A stretch of DNA of 11,553 nt, from NCBI GenBank assembly GCA_900128395.1, contig LT649920.1, forward strand, positions 1 to 11,553, read 5' to 3'. Numbering within the stretch: position 1 is the stretch's first letter; each line of letters opens with the position of its first letter. The notes beneath the pieces are model-generated. The model searched no databases, was not told the DNA's origin, and was given only the letters and a program-made list of their open reading frames with translations. This DNA is from Stramenopiles sp. TOSAG23-2 (Eukaryota > Sar). A program made the position numbers and the translations under genes. Below are positions 1-7,462 of the stretch, one piece after another.

Positions 1-114
1 ATTTACGCTTATAATACATTTAAACTATCTCACGCACTCGTTCGCTCACACATACACATATTTTTATATTAATCTTGGTCTATTTACAAAAGAATTTCCA
101 AGTTTTCAAAACAT
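1..114. other. 3' flank of the H2B gene
   Basis: This short AT-rich stretch lies downstream of the H2B stop codon. I see nothing in it that can be named, including no histone 3' stem-loop consensus. Confidence 0.4.
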
Positions 115-456
115 TTATGCGGAAGTGAATTTGGTTACAGCTTTAGTACCTTCGGAAACAGCATGTTTTGCTAATTCACCTGGTAATACAAGACGTACAG
201 CGGTTTGAACTTCCCGGGATGAAAGTGTTGCTTTTTTGTTGTAACGTACTAATTTACCTGCTTCGGTTGAGACTTTCTCAAAGATATCGTTGATGAAACT
301 GTTCATGATGGACATACCTTTTTTGGACATACCAGTGTCTGGGTGTACTTGTTTCAATACTTTGTAGATGTAGATGGAGAAACTTTCTCTTCTTCTTCTT
401 CTGCGTTTGGTTGCGCCACCTTTCTTTGCTGATTTCTTTGATGCTTTTTTAGCCAT
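115..456 (-). CDS. Histone H2B
   Basis: Core histone that pairs with H2A in the nucleosome. The 113-residue protein has a short Lys/Ala-rich tail (1-23) ending in a run of six arginines at about 18-23. It then shows the H2B fold: [19 protein letters not shown] (24-42), the [19 protein letters not shown] segment of helix 2 (43-61), the [22 protein letters not shown] region (78-99), and a C-terminal helix with AVTKF. The lysine in that motif (109) corresponds to the conserved H2B ubiquitylation site. The frame stays open upstream to 639, but that stretch is low-complexity Lys/Asn/Tyr/Ile sequence unlike any H2B tail, so I start at the ATG giving MAKKASKK, which also has a CAAAC-rich leader. It ends in TSA without the usual final lysine. 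It is divergent from the H2A gene 706 bp away. Identity is essentially certain. Confidence 0.97.
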   Translation of the reverse strand: MAKKASKKSAKKGGATKRRRRRRESFSIYIYKVLKQVHPDTGMSKKGMSIMNSFINDIFEKVSTEAGKLVRYNKKATLSSREVQTAVRLVLPGELAKHAVSEGTKAVTKFTSA

Positions 457-1162
457 GTTTGTTTGTTTGGTTGTTTTTGTTTTTGTTTTTTGTTTTTTGT
501 TTTTGTTTTTGTTATGTTTCTCTGTTCGTATGTGTATATGTATATATATATGTTTGTATGTGGATATATATGTTGTAATAATAATAGTATTTGAGTCGTC
601 TGTATAGTAATGTTCACCCAATATGGTTGGATTTATCATATTTAATACTGTGTAGTTATATTATCTTGTTGTTTTATATGGTAATCATATAAAATAGTCA
701 TTTAAGTATTATTATTAAAATGATGAATTAAGTACAATTTATATATATACTAAAGATTATATTGAAACTATTTGTATTTATATTAATAATATGAGGTTTA
801 TTATAAATAGATAGTATCTTATAATTGAACAAAATTGCGACCGATATTATTAATAATTTTAATAATTTATAAAATAAAATATCCGATGTTTGTTCGGATT
901 GTAATGGTATTTATATGCTATTTAAAAAAATAAGAGATTCGGATTAGGGTTAAAATTGCGACCGAATAATTATTAAAAATACTTTTTTTAGATTTACAAC
1001 AGCACAACACAATACTATTACACACACACACATATGATATATATATATATATAGATGTAGATACATATACATAGATAACACTTTGAGAATTAATATAGTT
1101 ATATATAACAAAAAACAAAAAGAACAAATAAAACAAAAAACAAACAAAAAACAAAAAAAAAC
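457..1162. promoter_or_regulatory. Divergent H2B/H2A histone promoter region
   Basis: This is the 706-bp AT-rich spacer between the two histone starts, with no credible coding sequence. It holds several non-random elements. AAAATTGCGACCGA occurs twice in direct orientation (831-844 and 952-965). TTCGGATT occurs at 893-900 and 938-945, with an inverted partner ATCCGA at 881-886. A telobox-like TTAGGGTT lies at 944-951, directly against the second 14-mer. Next to each gene lies a (TA)n run (about 537-551 and 1037-1053) and then a long A/C-rich, G/T-poor leader before the ATG. Shared control of the two genes is inference from this layout; no factor is assigned. Confidence 0.7.
831..965 (+). repeat. 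Repeated 14-mer and CGGAT motif cluster in the histone promoter
   Basis: Two identical 14-mers, AAAATTGCGACCGA, start 121 bp apart (831 and 952). Between them lie ATCCGA...TCGGAT (arms 881-886 and 894-899) and a further TTCGGATT (938-945) that runs straight into TTAGGGTT and the second 14-mer. GC-containing words like these stand out in sequence that is otherwise almost all A and T. Plant histone promoters use a CGCGGATC octamer and telobox elements. The CGGAT core here resembles the octamer only loosely. Confidence 0.65.
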
Positions 1163-1540
1163 ATGTCAGGAAAAGGAAAAGGAGGTCGCGGTAAAAAGAA
1201 AGGTAAAAGCACTAGCCGCAGTGCAAAAGCAGGTTTACAATTCCCAGTAGGCCGTGTAGCTCGTTACTTGAGACAAGGACGTGTTGCAGCAAGAATCGGT
1301 GCAGGTGCTCCAGTATACATGGCAGCTGTATTAGAATACTTATGCGCAGAAATCTTAGAGTTAGCAGGTAATGCTGCACGTGACAACAAAAAAAGTCGTA
1401 TCATCCCACGACACATCCAATTGGCTGTACGTAATGATGAAGAATTGAACAAACTTATGGGTGGTGTTACCATTGCTGCAGGTGGTGTATTACCAAACAT
1501 TCATGCTGTACTTTTGCCAAAAAAAAAAGGTAAACAATAA
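1163..1540 (+). CDS. Histone H2A (canonical type)
   Basis: Core histone partner of H2B. The 125-residue protein has a Gly/Lys-rich tail (1-22) and then [17 protein letters not shown] (23-39), [17 protein letters not shown] (44-60) and [20 protein letters not shown] (62-81). It continues with [19 protein letters not shown] (82-100) and [15 protein letters not shown] (107-121). The acidic-patch residues are all present (Glu58, Glu63, Glu66, Asp92, Glu93, Glu94). The C-terminus is KKKGKQ with no SQ(E/D) motif, so this is not an H2A.X form. The docking region is H2A-like, not H2A.Z-like. The position equivalent to human Gln104, a site of fibrillarin/Nop1-type glutamine methylation, is alanine (residue 105). 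It is a single exon preceded by an A/C-rich leader, with no metazoan-type histone 3' stem-loop visible downstream. Confidence 0.98.
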   Translation: MSGKGKGGRGKKKGKSTSRSAKAGLQFPVGRVARYLRQGRVAARIGAGAPVYMAAVLEYLCAEILELAGNAARDNKKSRIIPRHIQLAVRNDEELNKLMGGVTIAAGGVLPNIHAVLLPKKKGKQ

Positions 1541-1752
1541 GTAGTATGTGTCCCCTTGTCAAAAAGCAGTTGAGAGAGAAAGTATTTTGTAAATATAACT
1601 CGTATATATATTAAAAAAAAACTGTTTTTAAAATTTTATATTCTCCCTGTGTATTACGTATATACCTCGTACTATAGTTTATATAAATTACGATAGATCT
1701 TTGAAATTTTTCATTACTTTATATAAAAATTCTTCTTCTCTCATTTCTCATC
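1541..1752. other. Convergent 3' spacer between H2A and the protease gene
   Basis: This 212-bp AT-rich stretch holds the 3' ends of two genes that face each other. I see no consensus histone stem-loop (GGYYYTTTTCAGRRCC type). The H2A message is therefore presumably polyadenylated, which is inference. Confidence 0.5.
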
Positions 1753-3240
1753 TTATTTCAGTGACATCATTTCATCCAATGCAAATTTTATACCTTCGAT
1801 ACCTACACCATGTCTTTGTCCACAATTTGGATCCCATGAATTGTGTATCCCGACAACATGGCCATTATTTGCATTAAATATTGGAGCGCCACTACTACCC
1901 CAATATGTCCAACATGAATGCATTAATTGACCCAAATCATTACGAACTTCAATTCTTGAATTGTCATCAATATCATCATCCATATACCCATCAATATCAC
2001 CAGGACTTATAGTAAATGGATTAAATCCATTTCTACGTGGCCTTGCACCTTGCGCTAATTCTAAATCCCAATCATATGGATTATGAATGCAATATACATC
2101 ATCGCCAGCCTTTGCGCAACTATTTGAAATTTGGACGACTTTGATATTACGAATAGAATCATCATCATCATGAGTGATGTTATTATTTGTCGATGTTGTT
2201 GTTGTATTAGTAGCAGTGGAAGACGAAGAAGCCGATAATAATTTCCCATTGTTTTTTGATGATGATAATAATATTTTAGTGTTGCTACTACCATTACTAT
2301 ATTTTTCATTATTATCTAGCAAATCTATCACTTTCAAAAATGCAACATCACATCGATCATTATTATAAATACATTGTGCCACATGCAATGAACCATCGCT
2401 AAATATCATAATTTTATATCTACCTTTGTGATTGTTAACCTTCTTCTTATTATCACATTTGCTTTCTTCTTTTTTATCATTTACTTTTCTTCTTTTTGAT
2501 CTTCTGCCATTTCCTTCATCATCAATATCTTCCTCTGCATCACCTTCATAGATACAATGTGAACATGTTAATATGATCAAGCTATCATTATTACTAGAAT
2601 AGGTTGTTCCATCATCTTTTTTTTTCCCTTCTTCTTCTGATGTTGATATATCTACTAATACGCCACTTCCACTAGGTATAATATGAATCGATGATTTATA
2701 TGAATCTTCAATTTTTCGATAAATAGTAGTGTATTTATTATTTTTCAATTTATTAATTTGTTTTTTCGATTTACCTATACATTTTATTACATTTTCCCGA
2801 AATAAATAAATTTCATGAATGCTTATGTATATTTCATCGACTAATTGTATTCGATGCTGTTTACTAGTAATATGTTGCCATCCATCATCTGTATAATTAA
2901 AAAAAGTAGCACAAAATTTTATATCAGATAATGAAAAGGCTAATAATTTTTTTTTCAATTGTTGTTTACTATGTTTTTTATCATAATCTGATGTATACTT
3001 TAAAATTAATGTCCATATTCTTTGGATCAATTTCATTTCTTTCGACTTACTTTCTGTTTCACGTTTTGCTTTTCGTTTTTTCTTGCCATTCTTATTATTT
3101 GATATCGATGATATCCCAGCATTGTTATTATTATTGTTGTTGTTGTCGTCATTCTTTCGAGGTGATTTTGGTCCAATAATTGATAATGAACCAGTACGTC
3201 CAAGCCTTATTCGTAATCTTTCCGATAACGATAATTCCAT
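1753..3240 (-). CDS. Trypsin-fold serine protease with low-complexity insertions
   Basis: Predicted serine endopeptidase of the trypsin/V8-like fold, 495 residues. The catalytic triad is legible: His228 in LTCSHC (224-229), Asp298 in CDVAFLKV (297-304) and Ser450 in GSSGAP (448-453), followed by GHVVGIHNSWD (460-470). The strand before the His motif reads GSGVLVDI (191-198). The domain is split by a charged insertion (about 232-272) and a Ser/Thr/Asn/Asp-rich insertion (about 311-362). The first 190 residues are a separate Lys-rich region with an Asn run (33-40). Basic clusters GKKKRKAKR (52-60) and GRRSKRRKV (245-253) resemble nuclear localisation signals, and there is no signal peptide. The start is clear, because an in-frame TAA lies one codon upstream. 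Substrate is unknown. The protease call is firm; nuclear location is inference. Confidence 0.85.
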   Translation of the reverse strand: MELSLSERLRIRLGRTGSLSIIGPKSPRKNDDNNNNNNNNAGISSISNNKNGKKKRKAKRETESKSKEMKLIQRIWTLILKYTSDYDKKHSKQQLKKKLLAFSLSDIKFCATFFNYTDDGWQHITSKQHRIQLVDEIYISIHEIYLFRENVIKCIGKSKKQINKLKNNKYTTIYRKIEDSYKSSIHIIPSGSGVLVDISTSEEEGKKKDDGTTYSSNNDSLIILTCSHCIYEGDAEEDIDDEGNGRRSKRRKVNDKKEESKCDNKKKVNNHKGRYKIMIFSDGSLHVAQCIYNNDRCDVAFLKVIDLLDNNEKYSNGSSNTKILLSSSKNNGKLLSASSSSTATNTTTTSTNNNITHDDDDSIRNIKVVQISNSCAKAGDDVYCIHNPYDWDLELAQGARPRRNGFNPFTISPGDIDGYMDDDIDDNSRIEVRNDLGQLMHSCWTYWGSSGAPIFNANNGHVVGIHNSWDPNCGQRHGVGIEGIKFALDEMMSLK

Positions 3241-3903
3241 TATTTAAATGAACGAAATACTTTCCTTGAAACGAAATAGTATGAGTGAAAACAGCGGGTA
3301 TTGTAAAAAGAAAGATTTTTTGTCGTTGGTTGGTTGGTATTATTATATATATATATATCAATCTTAATCTTCCTCCTTCACTCCTTCTACATTATTATTG
3401 TTTTCATTCAAATAATTCATTCAAATAATAATATTACATATTTATATATATTTTTTGTGATGACCTCCGTTATCCCTGATTTGAAGTCGTCCAGCACCAC
3501 ACAGCACTACACATTTTAATTTGCGGCGGCAAACTTTTTGATGGAAAGCTGGAAAGGCGAAGGGAGTGCAAGAAGAGAAGAAGAAGAAGAAGAGGGTTTT
3601 ATCATTGTTCTATTGCAATATAATATTTATGGATTATGGAAGAATAGAATATATATAGAATAAATCACATATGTATATGTATAAAACATATATAATAACA
3701 TATACCAAACGGATGACCATGAACAAATAAAGATAAGTTGATAATAATAATTAATTAAAAATATATTTAAAAAGAAAAAAGTCAATATAAAATAGAATAT
3801 AAGAGAATATTTTTATATATTGATAATATTATTAAATTGTATTATACTTTTATTATTATTTTTTCTTGCATCTGTTTTTTTGAATGATACACGTATATAC
3901 AAT
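3241..3903. other. Divergent spacer upstream of the protease and RCC1 genes
   Basis: This 663-bp spacer is mostly A/T with an unusually GC-rich island at about 3460-3600. The island includes a 19-codon ATG-initiated mini-ORF (3460-3519), a TTTGC/GCAAA inverted repeat (3520-3533) and a purine-rich (GAA)n stretch (3577-3592). I see no RNA gene. The mini-ORF could be an upstream ORF on the RCC1 side, but its composition alone does not show translation. Confidence 0.5.
3520..3533 (-). promoter_or_regulatory. E2F-like site in an inverted repeat
   Basis: The plus strand reads TTTGCGGCGGCAAA. Its complement begins TTTGCCGC, which fits the E2F/DP consensus TTTSSCGC exactly, and the site is symmetrical (arms TTTGC/GCAAA around GGCG). 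It lies 280 bp from the protease start and 370 bp from the RCC1 start. Function is inferred only from consensus match and from its rarity in AT-rich surroundings. Confidence 0.35.
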
Positions 3904-4584
3904 ATGACAGAAAATAATACGAGTTGCTCTCAAACACATTGTCTATATATTGAAAAAGCAACTAAACGTGTGTTTTCTTACATGAAACAAAAAAATGGTA
4001 ATCGTTTTGGTCAACTTGGTAGAAAGGAAACTTCTTTGCAACATCATTCAGCACCAGTGGAAGGCATTCCTGAGAAAGTGAAGCAAGTGTCTGCTGGTGG
4101 TGATAAAGATGCAGGTCATAGTGCTGCTTTGACGGAGTTAGGTAATGTATATGTTTGGGGCTGTGATAGGTGGCAACAACTTGGATTAGGATCAGCTGAT
4201 GCTGGTGGCGTTGGGTATACTTGGGAAGGTGGTAGATTATGGCAAGACACGCCACAACGTGCTTGGGTCAAAAATATTAAACACATTGCTTGTGGTTCAG
4301 ACCACACTGTTGCATTAAGCAAAGACGGTTCGACTGTATATACATGGGGTCGTGGTGAACATGGACAACTAGGGCGTAAACATAAACTTTTCGTCGGGGC
4401 TCCAGCCCCTTCGCCAATTTTAAGTGCACAATCTGGTTCTCAAAACGTTGAATTTGTCCTTGCTGTTGGAAATTGCTCGGCATCTTGTGCAAAAGATGGT
4501 TCAATAATTGCAAAAGCTGGAAAATGTAAAGGTATTATTAATAAAGCATTTAATGCCGCGATTATTTCCAACAAAAAAGTATAA
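3904..4584 (+). CDS. Short RCC1-repeat protein
   Basis: This 226-residue protein carries about three RCC1 repeats. Repeat 1 has NRFGQLGRKE (33-42) and ends in AGHSAALTELG (70-80). Repeat 2 has VYVWGCDRWQQLGLG (82-96) and ends in ACGSDHTVALSKDG (129-142). Repeat 3 has VYTWGRGEHGQLGRK (145-159) and ends in GNCSASCAKDG (189-199). A degenerate start of a fourth (IIAKAGKC, 201-208) follows. Full RCC1 propellers have seven blades, so this protein is short for a closed propeller and may oligomerise or be incompletely modelled. I chose the ATG at 3904. The frame is open further upstream from a TTG at 3820, which would add a hydrophobic leader, but that has no ATG and looks like translated AT-rich DNA. 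A downstream exon may extend the C-terminus. The role could be GEF-like or scaffolding; which is not decidable here. Confidence 0.8.
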   Translation: MTENNTSCSQTHCLYIEKATKRVFSYMKQKNGNRFGQLGRKETSLQHHSAPVEGIPEKVKQVSAGGDKDAGHSAALTELGNVYVWGCDRWQQLGLGSADAGGVGYTWEGGRLWQDTPQRAWVKNIKHIACGSDHTVALSKDGSTVYTWGRGEHGQLGRKHKLFVGAPAPSPILSAQSGSQNVEFVLAVGNCSASCAKDGSIIAKAGKCKGIINKAFNAAIISNKKV

Positions 4585-4770
4585 AGTATTTTTTAGAAAA
4601 TTTGTTCTTCGTAAAAAAAAAAATTAATTGGGTGTAAAAGAAGAAGTTAATAGAATTTATGGGGAACGAACGTACGAACGTATATATACGCAAAAATGTA
4701 TACGCATGAATCGTATAAAGTCTTCTACTTCGTATATTCGTATATATACGTAATATATATAATATATGAG
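4585..4770 (+). other. AT-rich spacer or possible intron between the RCC1 and SH3-like ORFs
   Basis: This is very AT-rich sequence with short repeats (ACGAACGT twice in tandem at 4666-4681, and several CGTATAT words). GTATAA at 4579 and the AG at 4769-4770 could act as donor and acceptor of a 192-nt phase-0 intron. Another GTATAT donor at 4680 would give a 91-nt intron after a seven-codon first exon starting at the ATG at 4659. The sequence alone cannot decide between an intron and an intergenic spacer. Confidence 0.35.
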
Positions 4771-5028
4771 AATGTTGTGAGCATTGTTGGGCGCGAAATA
4801 CAATTAACGAAGGACTATACAACAGGTAATGAAACATTTAAACAAGGAAGTAGAGGGACAGTTATTGAGGCTACCTCACGTAAGGATGGAAAATTGAAAG
4901 TTAAGTTGGATAACGACGATACAAAAACATTTAGATTGATTAAAGAATGCGATTTACAATTTTATGACGGAGTAGCTTCTTCACCTAATTGTAAATCACA
5001 GACAGAGGAAGAATCTTTTGAATACTAA
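4696..5028 (+). CDS. Small SH3-like barrel protein, or terminal exon of a spliced gene
   Basis: I do not recognise a named family. From residue 26 on (base 4771) the sequence looks like real protein: REIQLTKDYTTGNETFKQGS (33-52), then RGTVIEAT (53-60) and KLKVKLDNDDTKTFRLIKECDL (66-87). This resembles a small beta-barrel of SH3-like type, with strands separated by charged turns, and is followed by an acidic tail. The first 25 residues after the ATG at 4696 are Tyr/Ile/Val-rich and come from (TA)n-like DNA, so they are probably not coding. There is no other in-frame ATG before the domain. The true 5' end may therefore be spliced, either from an ATG at 4659 through an intron 4680-4770, or from the RCC1 ORF through an intron 4579-4770. 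Both joins keep phase 0. The stop at 5026-5028 is well supported. Confidence 0.5.
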   Translation: MYTHESYKVFYFVYSYIYVIYIIYENVVSIVGREIQLTKDYTTGNETFKQGSRGTVIEATSRKDGKLKVKLDNDDTKTFRLIKECDLQFYDGVASSPNCKSQTEEESFEY

Positions 5029-5572
5029 ATAATTTACTAAACTTTATAAATCATTTTTGATTTGAGATGTTAATGAACTCGGGGGTAAAAGAAATTTATA
5101 TAATATATGAGTAAGAGAACATTTTTATATATTATTTTTTGAATTGAGAGTTTTTTTTTGTTTACGTACGTGTGTTAAAATGTGTATTACCGTGCCATGT
5201 GTGTATTTTTCTCTCTCTGATTATTTTTAAAAAATACGAACGGGATGTGTCTCTACTCCTTCCTCCTTCCCCAATTTTGTAATATGATATGAACGAATTT
5301 TATAAAAATATCAATATGAATTTTTATGGGTATATCTTGTCGTGTGATATTTAATATAATGATGATTGAAATGATGATGCGCCACGAGAGTTTATATATG
5401 TCATATATCAATATATTATTTTCCAATAACTCGCTTTACTCTATGCATAATATATGATACAACGACACATTGTACATAATCAATGTACATCATACATCAT
5501 TGCTTTTTAATTTTTCAATATTATGCCTATGCATGTATATGTATTGATATATATATATATATATATATATAT
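5029..5572. other. Convergent 3' spacer
   Basis: These 544 AT-rich bases lie between two facing genes. They contain a short inverted repeat (ACATTG 5467-5472 with CAATGT 5481-5486) and an (AT)13 microsatellite that abuts the stop codon of the membrane-protein gene. I see no coding region or RNA gene here. Confidence 0.5.
5547..5572. repeat. (AT)13 microsatellite
   Basis: An uninterrupted AT dinucleotide run ends immediately before the TAA (5573-5575) of the minus-strand DUF3556 gene. It would lie at the very start of that gene's 3' untranslated region. Confidence 0.9.
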
Positions 5573-7462
5573 TTATTGCGATTTTCCACCTTTTAAGATG
5601 CTTCCGTTTTCAAACATTTTTTTTGTCATGTCGGTAGGCTGCAATGCCTCTAATTCAGCATATGCCATTTTTCCATGATAAATCTTTTTATCAGGATTGG
5701 TTATATCGACTAAATGCCATTCTGCGGTATGATCCATGATACTTTGCGGCTCAAATACGGCAACGAAACATTCCCCTTCTTCAAATCCACATGTATCCAC
5801 AATTGCTTTGAAATATGCACCGTTGACATAATATCCAGTTCCAAGTGTCCATCCAGTAACAGCATTTAAGAAGATCTCATTGAATAATGTTATATAATCA
5901 TCCGTTTTCCATTTCATACGTTTCTCCAATTTTTCAATCATTGGAATCAATGGCCGGAAATGTGGAAAGAAAACCATATTACCACTGAAGTAATCTTCAA
6001 ATTGAGAACAAAAATGCGGATTTCCTCCCCATAATAATTTTCGGAAATGTGGAAAGAAAACCATATTACCACTGAAGTAATCTTCAAATTGAGAACAAAA
6101 ATGCGGATTTCCTCCCCATAATAATTTTGCATTTTCTGTAATAAAAATACCTTCCAAACAACGTAACTTTCGTAACTTTTCCTTTGCTTTGTTGCTTACA
6201 ATATGCCATGTAAAGCGCCAGTTGCCAGCATATGGTCGAAATGCAGTCAAGAATGGCACATTTTTAGGATAGATATTACCGTACAATGGTACGACAAACA
6301 ATACAATCACTAAAAAGAAGCGTAAATAAAAATCAATGCCATAGAATACTTCAGGGATAAATGTACTCAATGAATATCCAGTAAATCCGTCTGGTGAATA
6401 TTGTTCTGAAAACAAACTGAGTACATTGTAAATGCAAAATACATTCCATTCCATTACACTTGCAAATGGTGTCATTGATAAAATATAACAATGAAAAGCT
6501 AACGCCAAAGGCACGCCAAATTGAGGATAGAATAAGCATAATGGGCCTAATGCAACTTCCCCAATGCAACCGAATTGTGCCAAGAATTCTAAAAATTTAG
6601 ATGGGTTGACATCAACCTTACCATTCTTTCCTTTTCTATCCTTGTACAACATATCTGATATTGGTAAAAAAATGCCAAGTATTGCTAAAAGCTTTGAGTT
6701 TGGCATCATAAATGCATTGACATACTTCATCCAAGGTCCAATCTTTGCAATCCCAGCCCATGTCCATAAACATGCTTGGCATAAACGCATTCCAGTCAAA
6801 CCACTGGCACCCCATGGAAATAAGCAACAAAATAACATATATACCGAATGTTCCCCACGTGATGCTTGAAAGGTTACAAAATCAAATGGTGTTAATATTG
6901 CTAAAGTAACGATAATCGGTAAAATAACTTCATACGTAATCAACGGTGCTTTCAATGCCATTACTAAATAGTAAATGTAGGTTACATATCCAGCACTTTG
7001 CAATATATTTCGTTTTGCGGGCACACCTGGTATTAACGGGCATGTGATGCTACCTGGCATTAATAAATTATACCACGTAACAAAGAAGAATTTCATTCGG
7101 AAACCTAATGGTCCACCAGTAGAATTAAATCCAAGAACGTCACCAATAATATTGTAAATAATGAACCTTTTGATATTGTCTTCACCAGTTAAGGGTACAT
7201 CTGGGTTCATTAATTTGTTTTGAAATAACCAACAATACAACCAGATTTTAAAGGTATAATTTGCGAAAACCACGTATGGGAATGCATTTAAATCACCTAC
7301 AATGGTATCGTTCCACGCTTTGATTCTTTCACGATAGGTCATTTTTTTATGTTTAGCTCCCCATACGGGCGGTTCCGCTGGTAACATAAATGTTGGATAG
7401 GAACGACGGTCTTTTGGATCTTTTTCAAAAGCTTCTTTTGCATTTCCAAATACAATTCCCAT
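5573..7462 (-). CDS. DUF3556 multi-pass membrane protein with internal duplication
   Basis: This 629-residue integral membrane protein is of unknown function. It matches the DUF3556 family that I know from mycobacteria and some algae. Supporting signatures are the N-terminal PAEPPVWG (29-35 region), the FKIWLYCWLF segment (71-80), the Gly-rich stretch DVLGFNSTGGPLGFR (108-122) and, most telling, MEWNVFCIYNVLSLF (337-351). About nine to eleven hydrophobic segments fall between residues 66 and 396. A soluble C-terminal part (about 400-629) follows. Residues 446-474 are repeated exactly as 475-503. As I recall, family members are usually just under 600 residues; removing one copy gives 600, so the duplication looks like an addition. 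The start has ATGGG context. A (CA)/A-rich leader precedes it. Substrate or partner is unknown. Confidence 0.85.
   Translation of the reverse strand: MGIVFGNAKEAFEKDPKDRRSYPTFMLPAEPPVWGAKHKKMTYRERIKAWNDTIVGDLNAFPYVVFANYTFKIWLYCWLFQNKLMNPDVPLTGEDNIKRFIIYNIIGDVLGFNSTGGPLGFRMKFFFVTWYNLLMPGSITCPLIPGVPAKRNILQSAGYVTYIYYLVMALKAPLITYEVILPIIVTLAILTPFDFVTFQASRGEHSVYMLFCCLFPWGASGLTGMRLCQACLWTWAGIAKIGPWMKYVNAFMMPNSKLLAILGIFLPISDMLYKDRKGKNGKVDVNPSKFLEFLAQFGCIGEVALGPLCLFYPQFGVPLALAFHCYILSMTPFASVMEWNVFCIYNVLSLFSEQYSPDGFTGYSLSTFIPEVFYGIDFYLRFFLVIVLFVVPLYGNIYPKNVPFLTAFRPYAGNWRFTWHIVSNKAKEKLRKLRCLEGIFITENAKLLWGGNPHFCSQFEDYFSGNMVFFPHFRKLLWGGNPHFCSQFEDYFSGNMVFFPHFRPLIPMIEKLEKRMKWKTDDYITLFNEIFLNAVTGWTLGTGYYVNGAYFKAIVDTCGFEEGECFVAVFEPQSIMDHTAEWHLVDITNPDKKIYHGKMAYAELEALQPTDMTKKMFENGSILKGGKSQ
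5955..6128 (-). repeat. Exact 87-bp in-frame tandem duplication within the DUF3556 gene
   Basis: Bases 5955-6041 and 6042-6128 are identical at every position. The unit is 87 bp, 29 codons, and duplicates the segment beginning KLLWGGNPHFCSQFEDYF. The reading frame is kept and no stop is created. Zero divergence at synonymous positions points to a recent event or an assembly artefact. Confidence 0.97.

Noticed and set aside
457-639. An upstream extension of the H2B frame to an ATG at 639
   Set aside because: It would add 61 residues of Lys/Asn/Thr/Tyr/Ile-rich sequence that no H2B has, and it is translated from microsatellite-like leader DNA.
1541-1640. A histone mRNA 3' stem-loop downstream of H2A, such as the A-run/T-run palindrome near 1613-1625
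   Set aside because: It is an A/T-only near-palindrome with a one-base centre and does not match the histone stem-loop consensus.
3457-3545. A possible C/D-box snoRNA (GTGATGA at 3457-3463, CTGA at 3476-3479)
   Set aside because: The CTGA is only 12 bases after the C-like box, there is no second CTGA at a suitable distance, and no terminal stem is visible.
3820-3903. A hydrophobic signal-peptide-like N-terminus for the RCC1 protein
   Set aside because: The frame begins at a TTG, not an ATG, and the leucine/isoleucine run is what AT-rich DNA gives by chance. The first ATG is at 3904.
4579-4596. An 18-nt mini-intron (GT...AG) at the end of the RCC1 ORF
   Set aside because: Removing it leads to a stop within a few codons and adds no recognisable protein.
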